A stretch of 64,000 nt of DNA from Myxococcota bacterium (GTDB lineage: Bacteria > Myxococcota_A > UBA9160 > UBA4427). Of this stretch, positions 1-7,553 are shown piece by piece. The notes under the pieces were generated by a model that was given only the letters and a program-made list of their open reading frames with translations, was not told the DNA's origin and did no database searches. The position numbers were made by a program, and so were the translations under genes. The stretch is from positions 62,001 through 126,000 of the forward strand of contig JASMLK010000025.1 in NCBI GenBank assembly GCA_030748735.1. The letters are read 5' to 3'. Every line of letters starts with the position of its first letter. Position 1 is the stretch's first letter.

Positions 1-1
1 G

Positions 2-1270
2 CCGTCCGCGACTGACGCCCCCGCAAGTGCTCCGCGGGAAGCGACCGTCGCTGCGACGCGCGCCCTCCCCAACTGGTTCTACGCCGCCCTCGCGTTCGGC
101 GCCGTCGTTCGTTTGTTCCTGCTTTCCGCGACGCCCGGAACCCTCGATGTCGAAGTGTGGCAGCTGCACACCATGGCACTCGGGAAGAAGGGGCTGATCG
201 ACTACTACCAGGGCGGCGCGCTCCAGTTCAATCATCCGCCCCCGGTCGCGATCGCGATGTCGGGAGTCGCCGGGTTCGCGAAGGCTACGGGCCTCTCGTT
301 CGCGGCGTGCCTGCGCTTTCCGTTCGTGCTGTTCGATCTGGCAACCGTGGTGCTGCTGCTTCGTTGGTTGCAGGGATCACGCCACCGCGAGTGGGTCGCC
401 GCCGCCTTCTGGTTGCATCCGCTGGCCGTCATCTATTCCGCCTATCACGGCAACACCGATTCGGCGGTCGCGACCTTTGCGGTCGCGGGGGCGATGTTCG
501 CGTCGCGCGGCAACGGGGCACTCGCGGGCGCCATGCTGGGGCTCGGTGTCTGGATCAAGCTTCCCGTCGTACTGGCCGGTCCCGCACTTCTGCTGGCACT
601 GCCCGACAAGCGGGAGACGCTGCGTTTCTGTGCCGTGGGCGGTGTCGTCGCGATCGCGGGGTTCGCCCCCGCGCTCATCATGGACGCACGGGCGGTCGTC
701 GACGCGGTGATCCTCTATCCGGGTCTCGAAATCCGCACCGGGAGCGGCATCACGATCTGGGGACTCCTCAATCTACTTCCCGACATGGAGTCCCTTTCGA
801 CGTCGATGCGTCTTTCGCTCATCGACCTGCGCGCTTTCGTCATGCAGTGGAACAGCGCGATCGCGATTGGCCCTGTTCTGCTACTTGCGTGGTTGCGCCG
901 CGGTGACGTTCCCGCCAACGCCGCAACACTCGGCACGACCCTCGCCGCCGGCTTCGCGCTCTTCTACGGCTTCACCAACAGCTGGGCATTCCAGTACTTC
1001 GCCTGGTCGATCCCCTTCTGGCTGCTGGCGCCGCGCTGGTTTGCGCTCGGCGCATCGCTGTTCGCCAGCGCGTACATCTACGGCCTCTACGCGTGGCTCT
1101 GCGGCGACCCGTTCCTGCTCGGCAGCTGGGACTTCATCGGCAAACCCGATTGGCCCGGCGCATTGCTGGCGGCGCGCAACGCGGCCAATGCCTTCTTCGC
1201 GCTGAGTGGAATCGTCTTCCTCGTGTCGGCCATCCGGGGAAGCCGAGCTCAGCAGCAGAACGCGGGCTAG
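2..1270 (+). CDS. GT-C/GT87-like integral membrane glycosyltransferase, 5' truncated by window edge
   Basis: The reading frame is open from the first bases of the window. The only start-like codon near the left edge is a TTG at 113, which falls inside a hydrophobic segment, so the gene almost certainly begins upstream. The visible ~422 codons encode a polytopic membrane protein with about nine to ten hydrophobic stretches. Acidic residues after the first segment (DVEVWQLH) and a YHGNTDS motif on a later loop resemble polyprenyl-phosphate-sugar-dependent GT-C enzymes (GT87/mannosyltransferase type). The likely role is transfer of a sugar from a lipid carrier to a surface glycan on the outer face of the inner membrane; donor and acceptor cannot be read. 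Its TAG stop overlaps the stop of the convergent downstream gene by 3 bp. Confidence 0.7.
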   Translation, partial: PSATDAPASAPREATVAATRALPNWFYAALAFGAVVRLFLLSATPGTLDVEVWQLHTMALGKKGLIDYYQGGALQFNHPPPVAIAMSGVAGFAKATGLSFAACLRFPFVLFDLATVVLLLRWLQGSRHREWVAAAFWLHPLAVIYSAYHGNTDSAVATFAVAGAMFASRGNGALAGAMLGLGVWIKLPVVLAGPALLLALPDKRETLRFCAVGGVVAIAGFAPALIMDARAVVDAVILYPGLEIRTGSGITIWGLLNLLPDMESLSTSMRLSLIDLRAFVMQWNSAIAIGPVLLLAWLRRGDVPANAATLGTTLAAGFALFYGFTNSWAFQYFAWSIPFWLLAPRWFALGASLFASAYIYGLYAWLCGDPFLLGSWDFIGKPDWPGALLAARNAANAFFALSGIVFLVSAIRGSRAQQQNAG

Positions 1271-2247
1271 AGCGAGATTTCCACCGCCTTCTCGTCGCCG
1301 CCGGGTCCGCGCAGCGACCGGAGCGAGAGTTTGCGCGCCGCGGGTTCCAGCCAGACGCTGTGCTCGCCGAGTGCGTCGGCTACGGCGGTCGCTGCTTCGC
1401 CCGAAAGCGAAGCGTCTCGCGCGAGATGGCCGGCGAGTGCACCCGACAAGGGTTCGGGGGCGCCGTCGAACGCCACCGCCTCGTCGAAATCGCTGATGCG
1501 ACAACCCGTGCCCTCGACCTCGGCCCGCGCGAGGCGACCCTGGGCGTCGACGATCACGAGGCTCACGTTGCCCGCCCGCGGCCGCTTCGAACACCAGTCG
1601 ACGCAGCCCTCGACGTCTTCGAAGCGCTGCAGGCATTCCTGGACCAGCAGGACCGCATGGGGCGCGTGACGGGCGTTGACCGCACCCGCCAACACGCCAC
1701 TTCCGTACGACTCGCTCCGCGGCACCAAGGCCAGCGACACGCCGGCTTCGTTGATGCCCGCCACCGCGGTCGCGAGCCACGGCAGCGTGACCTCGATCGA
1801 AGCGAAACCAACTTCGGGCCGGCTGCGCCGCAGCCACCAATGGCTCTGTGAAAACGGTCCGCCGCACAAGGTGCGCAGCAAGATCGGAGCGGCACCGCCC
1901 GTGCGCGCCGAGGCGATGGCGACGGCGGGGGCGAACAAGATGTCGCTCGGATCGGGGGGCGTCGTGGCGCGAGAAAACAGGTCCATCAACGATTCGAACG
2001 GCACGTCGGCGTTGCGCGCGATGCCCGCCATGCGTTCGGCCAGGTGGGTGTAGTGGCGCACCAGCTCGCGGCCGGCACCGCGCCCGAGGCGATGCCCTCT
2101 CGTGAGGGCGCGCAGCGTGGGAATGCGGCTGCGGCGCGTCGCGATACCCCGCTCGGCAAGGGCCGCGCGAATCGCGTCCTTGCACACGAGCCCCTGGGCG
2201 TGCCCCATGGCGCGCGGATCACCTACGCAGTCGAAGACGGGGTCCAT
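1267..2247 (-). CDS. C45 (acyl-CoA:6-APA acyltransferase)-like protein, probably lacking the nucleophile
   Basis: This 326-residue protein has the N-terminal GDPRAMGHAQG signature and the central GINEAGVSLAL motif typical of the C45/acyltransferase branch of Ntn hydrolases. Those enzymes self-cleave to expose a catalytic cysteine, usually in a GCTS-like motif. Here the corresponding stretch (about residues 105-110) reads FAPAVA, and the following RN.D-type motif is also degraded (LLRTL). The protein may therefore be an inactive or repurposed homologue. It lies 10 bp downstream of larE on the same strand, so the two are probably co-transcribed. The assignment rests on motif recall and the function is unknown. 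Confidence 0.6.
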   Translation of the reverse strand: MDPVFDCVGDPRAMGHAQGLVCKDAIRAALAERGIATRRSRIPTLRALTRGHRLGRGAGRELVRHYTHLAERMAGIARNADVPFESLMDLFSRATTPPDPSDILFAPAVAIASARTGGAAPILLRTLCGGPFSQSHWWLRRSRPEVGFASIEVTLPWLATAVAGINEAGVSLALVPRSESYGSGVLAGAVNARHAPHAVLLVQECLQRFEDVEGCVDWCSKRPRAGNVSLVIVDAQGRLARAEVEGTGCRISDFDEAVAFDGAPEPLSGALAGHLARDASLSGEAATAVADALGEHSVWLEPAARKLSLRSLRGPGGDEKAVEISL

Positions 2248-2257
2248 GCTCGAATGC

Positions 2258-3139
2258 TCAGTTCACCCGGCCCGACGCCGCTGTGCGCTCGTCCGAGTCG
2301 AGCGCCTCGTTGAGGGAACCCGTGCGGTAGCCCTCGAGGTCGAGTGCGATCCAACGAAAACCCATGGGCTTCACGGCGTCTGCCATGCGCTGCGCCATGG
2401 CGGGGTCGAGGGCGCGAGCGAGCTCTTCCGGTGCCACCTCGATGCGGGCGAGGTTGCCGTGGTGCCGCAGGCGGAACTGCACGAAACCGAGGTCTCGCAG
2501 CGCCTGTTCTCCGCGTTCGACCTGGTCGAGTCGTTCGCTCGTCACCTGCGTGCCATAGGCGAGACGCGAAGCCAGACACGCCGAAGCGGGCAACTCCGCC
2601 GTCGGCAGCCCCGCTTCGCGCGACAGCGCGCGAATCTCTTCCTTGCCGAGGTCGGCGTCGAGCAACGGCGCGAGCACGGCGTGTTCGTGAGCGGCCTTGT
2701 GGCCGGGGCGGAAGTCGTCGGTGTCGTCGCGGTTGATCCCGTACGCGACCTTCGCGAAATCGAGCCCGGCCATGACGTCAGCGATGCGATCGAAGAGCTC
2801 CGTCTTGCAGTGGTAACAGCGGTCGGCCCGGTTGGCGCGATAGTCGGGATTGTCCATCTCGTTCGCTTCGATGAAGCGATGGGGGATGTCGAATTCACCC
2901 GCGATCTTCTCGGCCATCTCTCGCTGGACCGCGGGATACGACGGCGAAAGCGCCGTCACGGCCAGACACCGCTCAGCGAGGACCTGCCTGGCCGCATAGG
3001 CGAGGTAGCTCGAATCGACGCCTCCGGAAAAAGCGATCGCCAGGCCCCCCGTGTCGCGCAGGGCCTCGTAGAGGCGGGCCTGCTTGTCGCGAACTGCGGG
3101 CGAGATCGCAGAGTCGAATGGAGGTGCCGGGGGAGCCAT
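2258..3139 (-). CDS. larE: ATP-dependent sacrificial sulfur transferase LarE
   Basis: LarE belongs to the PP-loop ATPase family. It adenylates the pyridinium-3,5-biscarboxylic acid mononucleotide and donates sulfur during synthesis of the nickel-pincer cofactor of lactate racemase and related enzymes. The protein (293 aa from the ATG at 3139) has the PP-loop SGGVDSS at residues 38-44, the family motif RCYHCKTELF, and ACLASR with the conserved cysteine near the sulfur-donor site. A longer in-frame reading to 3364 would add 75 low-complexity residues and run into the ddl promoter region, so the shorter start is chosen. No larB, larC or larA is in the window, so the cofactor's user and the other biosynthetic steps must be elsewhere. 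Confidence 0.88.
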   Translation of the reverse strand: MAPPAPPFDSAISPAVRDKQARLYEALRDTGGLAIAFSGGVDSSYLAYAARQVLAERCLAVTALSPSYPAVQREMAEKIAGEFDIPHRFIEANEMDNPDYRANRADRCYHCKTELFDRIADVMAGLDFAKVAYGINRDDTDDFRPGHKAAHEHAVLAPLLDADLGKEEIRALSREAGLPTAELPASACLASRLAYGTQVTSERLDQVERGEQALRDLGFVQFRLRHHGNLARIEVAPEELARALDPAMAQRMADAVKPMGFRWIALDLEGYRTGSLNEALDSDERTAASGRVN

Positions 3140-3185
3140 GGCGGGCAAGGTAAGAGCCCGCCGTCGTGGAATCAACCAAGGCGCA

Positions 3186-3215
3186 GCCGCGGCCCCGGAT
3201 CGCCGAGGCCGCGGC
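3186..3215. other. GC-rich 9-bp perfect stem-loop between larE and ddl
   Basis: GCCGCGGCC at 3186-3194 pairs perfectly with GGCCGCGGC at 3207-3215 around a 12-nt loop. It lies in the divergent larE/ddl intergenic region, about 50 bp upstream of the ddl start. No T-tract follows on either strand, so it is not a normal terminator. It may be a leader structure or an operator; no function can be assigned. Confidence 0.4.
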
Positions 3216-3263
3216 CCGGCAATCGAAGTGTGCCCGGGATATGCTTCGCTCTCGGGGGGCAAG

Positions 3264-4418
3264 ATGAGCAAATTGCGCATAGGTCTGCTGTACGGCGGCC
3301 GATCGGTCGAGCACGAAGTGTCGATCACGTCGGCGACGTCGATCCTCGAAGCGCTCGACTCCAAGCGCTACGACATCACCTTGATCGGCGTCGACCAGGA
3401 AGGGCGCTGGCACAGCGGCCCGGGCGACCGAGACCCCGGCCGGCTGCTCGAGGGGGCTGCGGCGACCGCCATCACAGAGCGTGCGGGCGAAGACTCGAGC
3501 ACCGAGGTCCTGCTTCCCGCCGCACCCGTTGGCGACACCCTGGTTCCCGCGGATTCGAGCGCCGCGCTTTCGGCCGCCGAACTCGACGTGATCTTCCCCA
3601 TCATCCACGGTCGCGGCGGCGAAGACGGCGCCCTCCAGGGCCTGCTCGAGTTGGCTGGCGTCGCCTACGTGGGCTCGGGGGTGCTGAGTTCGGCCATGCA
3701 AATGGACAAGGACGTGGCCAAGCGCCTGCTCGCCGCAGCCGGCCTTCCCGTCGTCCCCTGGCTCACCTTCAAGGGCCACGATCTGCTCCCCGAGCGCATC
3801 CCCGACACGGCCGCGCGGGGGATCGCAGAACTCGGAGCCCCGCTCTATGTGAAGCCCGCGAACTCGGGTTCGTCGGTGGGCATTCATCGCGTCGAAAACC
3901 GGGACGACCTCGTCGAGGCGATTCGCGATTCGAGCCGCTACGACAGCAAGGTCCTGCTCGAACAGTCGGTCGACGCGAGGGAGATCGAAGTCGCGGTCTT
4001 GGGGAACGACTCGCCCCAGGCTTCGCTCCCCGGCGAGATCCGGCCGCGCAGCGCCTTCTATGACTACGAAGCGAAGTACCAGGACGACGCCACCGAGCTG
4101 ATCGTGCCCGCCGAGATCAGCCAGGAGCAGAGCGACCAGGTGCGAGAACTCGCCGTACGCGCCTTCCGCACCCTCGACGGTGCCGGGCTCGCGCGTGTCG
4201 ACTTCCTGCTCGCACGCGACGGCGGAGCGCTCTACATCAACGAACTGAACAGCCTTCCGGGCTTCACCTCGGTGTCGATGTATCCGCGACTGTGGGAAGC
4301 GACCGGCCTTCCCTACAGCGAGCTGCTCGATCGGCTGATCGAGCTGGCGCTCGAACGTCACGAGCAGCGCGAGGCGCTGGTGACGAAGTACGAGGGCAGC
4401 GGGGGCTCAGAGGGATAA
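3264..4418 (+). CDS. ddl: D-alanine--D-alanine ligase
   Basis: Cytoplasmic ATP-grasp enzyme that joins two D-alanines for peptidoglycan precursors. The 384-residue product starts at an ATG preceded by a GGGGGGCAAG Shine-Dalgarno-like stretch; an in-frame extension to 3084 has no family similarity. Family signatures are GGRSVEHEVS near the N terminus, HGRGGEDG before the central domain, the FYDYEAKY loop that marks D-Ala (rather than D-lactate) specificity, and NELNSLPGFT near the C terminus. At 384 residues it matches the longer DdlA-like class. It is transcribed divergently from larE and converges on the sulfatase-fold gene 11 bp downstream. Confidence 0.93.
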   Translation: MSKLRIGLLYGGRSVEHEVSITSATSILEALDSKRYDITLIGVDQEGRWHSGPGDRDPGRLLEGAAATAITERAGEDSSTEVLLPAAPVGDTLVPADSSAALSAAELDVIFPIIHGRGGEDGALQGLLELAGVAYVGSGVLSSAMQMDKDVAKRLLAAAGLPVVPWLTFKGHDLLPERIPDTAARGIAELGAPLYVKPANSGSSVGIHRVENRDDLVEAIRDSSRYDSKVLLEQSVDAREIEVAVLGNDSPQASLPGEIRPRSAFYDYEAKYQDDATELIVPAEISQEQSDQVRELAVRAFRTLDGAGLARVDFLLARDGGALYINELNSLPGFTSVSMYPRLWEATGLPYSELLDRLIELALERHEQREALVTKYEGSGGSEG

Positions 4419-4429
4419 CGCGCCCGCGT

Positions 4430-5881
4430 TCATTCCTTGGGAGCGGGGTTCTTCCTGGTCCGAGGCTCGACCACGTACCCGAGCGCGCGAAGCTGATGCA
4501 GGCGCATCTGGTCGAGTTCGATGTCCTTGGTCTCGACCGCCGACTCCTTGCCCTCGGCGAGGAAGGCATCCATCTCGGCGCGGAACTCGGCGTAACGCTC
4601 CGCTTCCTGCTCGGCGATGTTCTGCCGCTCGAGGGGATCGACGTTGTGGTCGTAGAGCCAGCGATGTCGCTCGAGTTTTGGACGCGCGATCGCGCGATGG
4701 CCATCCTTGATCATCGCGATCAGCGGATCCGCCTCGGCCTCGACCTGCCCCCACGACAGATCGAGCTGCGAAAACAGGCTGCGGTCGGCAAGCGCACGCG
4801 CTTCGTCGGACGGGGGACCGTCGCTGGCTGCGGCTTCGATGAGCGGCATGAGCGAACGGCCATCGGCGCGGTCGAGAGGCGGAAGACCGAGCAGATCGAG
4901 AATGGTCGGCCAGACGTCGACGTTGGCGACGTGGGGCTCCACCACGAGCCCGCCTTCGATCTCGAAGGGCGGCACGATGATGAACGGCACTTCCTGCACT
5001 TCTCGGAAGAGCGTGCGCGCATGCCCCTCCTGCCCGTGCTCGAAGAAGCCTTCGCCGTGATCGGACACGATGACGATCATGGTGTTGTCGAGCAGGTTCC
5101 GGTCCCGCAGGGCATCGACCATCATGCCGACATTGCGGTCCACCCAGTGGATCGACGAGTCGTAGAAGTCGCTGACGTCGGTCCCGTAGATCGGCGACGT
5201 GTCGGCATAGAGCGACTGATGGACGTCCATATAGTGGAGATACAGGAACCAGCGCTCGCTCTTGTACGACTCGAGAAACTCGAATGCGACCTCGCTGGCG
5301 TCGTAGTCCGTACCTGTGAGGTTCCGCGCCGAGGGATTGCCCACGATCATGCCGACGCGACGCTGCGCGTGCGGACGAACGTAGAGGTCGAAGCCCTGGT
5401 TGAAGCCGAAGTTCGCCGCCACCCAGCCGTTGCGCCAGACGCCACCGGTGCGGAAGCCGGCGTCGCGCAGCACCTCCGCGGGCATCTGCGCGTCCTCGGT
5501 GAGCGACTGGAAGTAGCGCTGGATGCCCGTGCGCTCGGGATACATCCCCTGCCACAGGGACGCCATCGAGGCCTTCGTCCAACTGCTCTGGCTCTCGACG
5601 TGGGCGAAGCGGATGCCCGATGAGGCCAGCTCGGCCATGATCGGGCTCGTGGTGCGGCTGTAGCCGTAGGCGTCCATGCGATCGGCCCGGAGGGTGTCGA
5701 TCACGATGAACAGCAGGTTCACGTCATCGCGGCCCTCGAGGGCCCTCACGTCCTCGATCGTGCCGGGCGGGCGCTCCTGCGGAACGTGGACCTGCACCTG
5801 GCTCACGACGGCCAGGACCACCAGGAGCAACGCACCGGCGAAGTAGAGCCACGCGGATTGGAAGATCTTGGGTGTCGCCAT
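4430..5881 (-). CDS. Sulfatase-fold (alkaline phosphatase superfamily) membrane-anchored protein with Thr at the nucleophile position
   Basis: The 483-aa product from ATG 5881 (preceded by an AAGAGG Shine-Dalgarno) has one N-terminal membrane anchor at about residues 12-28 and a periplasmic sulfatase-like domain. Metal-site signatures are VIDTLRAD (about 60-67) and VSDHGEGFFEHG. The position that carries the formylglycine cysteine in true sulfatases (C-x-P-S-R) reads SWTKASMAS, with Thr102 in place of Cys. Threonine at this position is typical of phosphate- or phosphoethanolamine-transferring members such as EptA and LtaS, so a phosphotransferase or phosphodiesterase role is at least as likely as sulfatase. 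Two paralogues lie at 30433-31845 and 42701-44209. The substrate is unknown. Confidence 0.75.
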   Translation of the reverse strand: MATPKIFQSAWLYFAGALLLVVLAVVSQVQVHVPQERPPGTIEDVRALEGRDDVNLLFIVIDTLRADRMDAYGYSRTTSPIMAELASSGIRFAHVESQSSWTKASMASLWQGMYPERTGIQRYFQSLTEDAQMPAEVLRDAGFRTGGVWRNGWVAANFGFNQGFDLYVRPHAQRRVGMIVGNPSARNLTGTDYDASEVAFEFLESYKSERWFLYLHYMDVHQSLYADTSPIYGTDVSDFYDSSIHWVDRNVGMMVDALRDRNLLDNTMIVIVSDHGEGFFEHGQEGHARTLFREVQEVPFIIVPPFEIEGGLVVEPHVANVDVWPTILDLLGLPPLDRADGRSLMPLIEAAASDGPPSDEARALADRSLFSQLDLSWGQVEAEADPLIAMIKDGHRAIARPKLERHRWLYDHNVDPLERQNIAEQEAERYAEFRAEMDAFLAEGKESAVETKDIELDQMRLHQLRALGYVVEPRTRKNPAPKE

Positions 5882-5989
5882 GAGCCTCTTGGTGAGCCTT
5901 TGCGCCGGCACGCCTGTTCGGCCACACCGCTGTGGCCGAGGGCCGCGTAGTCTACCCCGATTTTGGACTGCTTCGGCAGAAACCGCCGG

Positions 5990-6030
5990 AAACAAAAAGA
6001 AAAAGGCGGCCATCCCGAAGGATGGCCGCC
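5990..6030 (-). terminator. Strong intrinsic terminator with UUCG tetraloop
   Basis: On the minus strand an 11-bp perfect stem (6005-6015 with 6020-6030) closed by a TTCG tetraloop is followed by TTTTTCTTTTTGTTT. It lies about 55 bp past the stop of the PEP-CTERM gene and should end that transcript before the sulfatase-fold gene that follows on the same strand. Confidence 0.92.
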
Positions 6031-6083
6031 CGTCTTTCTAGCCTCTACTCCTGATCCTGGTAGATCGAGAGCGGGGCAGGCGC

Positions 6084-6968
6084 TTACTTGCGCATGCGTG
6101 CCCGGCCGACGACCGCGAGGCCAGCTGCGCCCGTGAGGAGCAACAGAGCCGTACCCGGTTCCGGCAGGAAGGTGAACGTCTTGGTCACAGAACCGGCGAC
6201 GTTACCCGCGAGGCTACCCGTGCGAATGCGGAAGGGCGAAACCATCTTGACCGAACCCGCCTGCGAGGCAGAGGCCAGATTGTTCGCACCCGCGATCACC
6301 ACGGTGTTGTTTTCGATCACCGAACCGCCCGACGTCAGCTCGTAAGCCGAGAGGAGCTGCACAGTGGTCAGGTTGAGCGTGAACGCAACACCCGTCGTTC
6401 CGAGGGACGGAACGTTGACGATGTTCGACGACAGGCCCGTGATGTTCGCGGTGCCCGTGTTGAACGGGTTGCCCGTCACGACGAGAGCGTTCTGGAGAAC
6501 GTTCGCGAGGCTCGTGACACCGCCGCTGCCGAGGTTGCCGAGCGAGATGATGAAGTCGAAGCCACCAGCGCGGAGAACCGCCTGGCCCGTGTTCGACTCG
6601 AGGCCACCGAAGCCACTCACCGTGCCAGCGCCAATGGGGTTCACGTAGGACTGAGCTTCGTCGAAGTCGCCCGTACCGGCGTGGAGCGTGATCTTGAGGC
6701 CGGTGAGCTGCGGAAGGCCGGTGAAGGCCGCGGACTGAACCGCCTTCGAAGTCGTCTGGAAGATGCTGCTCGCTTCGGTGATACCGTGACCGGTACCCAC
6801 GTTGCTGAGCGTAACTCCCGTCGACTGAGCGTTGAGGCGGATCTGCGGAACCGAGCCAATCTTGATGTCTAAGAAGCTGTTGGCCTGGTCCAGATCACCT
6901 GCATTCGCGGTCAGCGAGAACGTGATCGCCATCCCGAACGCCAATGCAGCAACTAACACTTTGCGCAT
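6084..6968 (-). CDS. PEP-CTERM sorting-domain surface protein
   Basis: The 294-residue product starts at ATG 6968 behind an AAAGGAAAG ribosome-binding site. It has a Sec signal peptide (MRKVLVAALAFGMAITF, probable cleavage after ANA) and a Ser/Thr/Asn/Gly-rich beta-type body with no recognised enzyme domain. It ends with a textbook PEP-CTERM tripartite tail: PEP, a hydrophobic segment from about residue 270, then the basic end GRARMRK. In known systems exosortase (EpsH/Xrt) cleaves this tail and the protein goes to the surface or extracellular matrix. No exosortase is in the window. It is monocistronic, with a sigma-54-type promoter upstream and a strong terminator downstream, so it is probably highly and conditionally expressed. 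The specific role is unknown. Confidence 0.9.
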   Translation of the reverse strand: MRKVLVAALAFGMAITFSLTANAGDLDQANSFLDIKIGSVPQIRLNAQSTGVTLSNVGTGHGITEASSIFQTTSKAVQSAAFTGLPQLTGLKITLHAGTGDFDEAQSYVNPIGAGTVSGFGGLESNTGQAVLRAGGFDFIISLGNLGSGGVTSLANVLQNALVVTGNPFNTGTANITGLSSNIVNVPSLGTTGVAFTLNLTTVQLLSAYELTSGGSVIENNTVVIAGANNLASASQAGSVKMVSPFRIRTGSLAGNVAGSVTKTFTFLPEPGTALLLLTGAAGLAVVGRARMRK

Positions 6969-7042
6969 GGTTTCTTTCCTTTGGTTTCTGGTTGGGTCTT
7001 GCCTGGATTGCCCCGAACACCTTGTCCGGTTGCGGGATCCTA

Positions 7043-7060
7043 TCCTGCATGTCCTGCATG
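7043..7060. repeat. Tandem perfect 9-bp direct repeat TCCTGCATG
   Basis: TCCTGCATG occurs twice head to tail (7043-7051 and 7052-7060) in the probable 5' untranslated leader of the PEP-CTERM gene, just beside the inverted repeat at 7063-7078. It may be a regulator-binding site or part of a leader RNA structure. Confidence 0.6.
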
Positions 7061-7062
7061 TT

Positions 7063-7078
7063 GCACGGTGACCCGTGC
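7063..7078. repeat. Inverted repeat GCACGG-TGAC-CCGTGC
   Basis: A perfect 6-bp inverted repeat around a 4-nt loop lies about 75 bp downstream of the -12 element in the PEP-CTERM leader. It could form a small RNA hairpin or be a dyad operator. No U-tract follows. Confidence 0.5.
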
Positions 7079-7151
7079 TGGAACCAAGCAGCTTCGAAGT
7101 TGTCAGCGATGCTGGCGGCCCGAGTCTGCGAGGGTTCCGGCCCCGATTTAG

Positions 7152-7167
7152 TGCAAGTTGAATGCCA
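7152..7167 (-). promoter_or_regulatory. Sigma-54 (-24/-12) promoter for the PEP-CTERM gene
   Basis: The minus strand reads TGGCATTCAACTTGCA. It has TGGCA at -24, TTGCA at -12 and exactly ten bases between the invariant GG and GC, the diagnostic RpoN spacing. It sits about 185 bp upstream of the start codon. Expression of a PEP-CTERM gene in floc-forming Zoogloea is known to depend on RpoN with the PrsK/PrsR system, so the site fits the family. Confidence 0.75.
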
Positions 7168-7523
7168 CCTTGGGCCCCGAAGGCCTCGAACTCACAAGTA
7201 CCTGTAACCACAAGAGAAACTGGGTGTGTCGCCCCCTCGCAGGAGGGCGGAATCCGCTCCCGGTGAGGGGCAAGAGGAAGCAATGTTCCCAAACTTGGGG
7301 AAAAGTTTTTCCAGCCTCCGGTGCGAGGCAAGCCAGGCGCAAAGCCTCGGCAGATCAACCGCGACGGCGGTGCGGTGAGCAAAAAACACACCGAATCAAC
7401 TCACCTTTTGAGCGCCTGTGGCACTCACGGCAGCAGACCTGAGGGGTCCTGCGCACGATTCGATTCTCTCGAAACTGACGTAAGCTCCAGCGCCGTTTCG
7501 AACCAGGGAGGCCGCGGCCAATC

Positions 7524-7553
7524 ATGCAACGATCGACCATGCAACGATCGACC
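7524..7553 (+). repeat. 15-bp perfect tandem duplication containing the start codon
   Basis: ATGCAACGATCGACC is present twice in a row (7524-7538, 7539-7553), giving the TPR lipoprotein two successive in-frame starts and the N terminus MQRSTMQRST. The 15-bp unit keeps frame, so copy changes would only alter the leader of the signal peptide. Confidence 0.9.

Larger units (their letters stand above)
6969..7523. promoter_or_regulatory. 555-bp divergent regulatory region between the PEP-CTERM gene and the TPR lipoprotein
   Basis: No convincing gene lies here. For the minus strand it holds a -24/-12 promoter (7152-7167), a long untranslated leader of roughly 170 nt, a tandem 9-bp repeat (7043-7060) and an inverted repeat (7063-7078). 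Towards the plus-strand gene there is an AGGGAGG ribosome-binding site near 7505-7511. The stretch 7168-7500 is where an enhancer-binding regulator would be expected to bind, but no clear repeated site could be picked out by eye. Confidence 0.6.

Noticed and set aside
3140-3364. N-terminal extension of LarE by 75 residues
   Set aside because: The added sequence has no similarity to LarE, is low complexity and would overlap the divergent ddl start.
7419-7434. TGGCAC element on the plus strand before the TPR lipoprotein, possible second sigma-54 promoter
   Set aside because: The GG to GC spacing is 11 rather than 10 and the -12 region reads GGCAGC, lacking TTGC.
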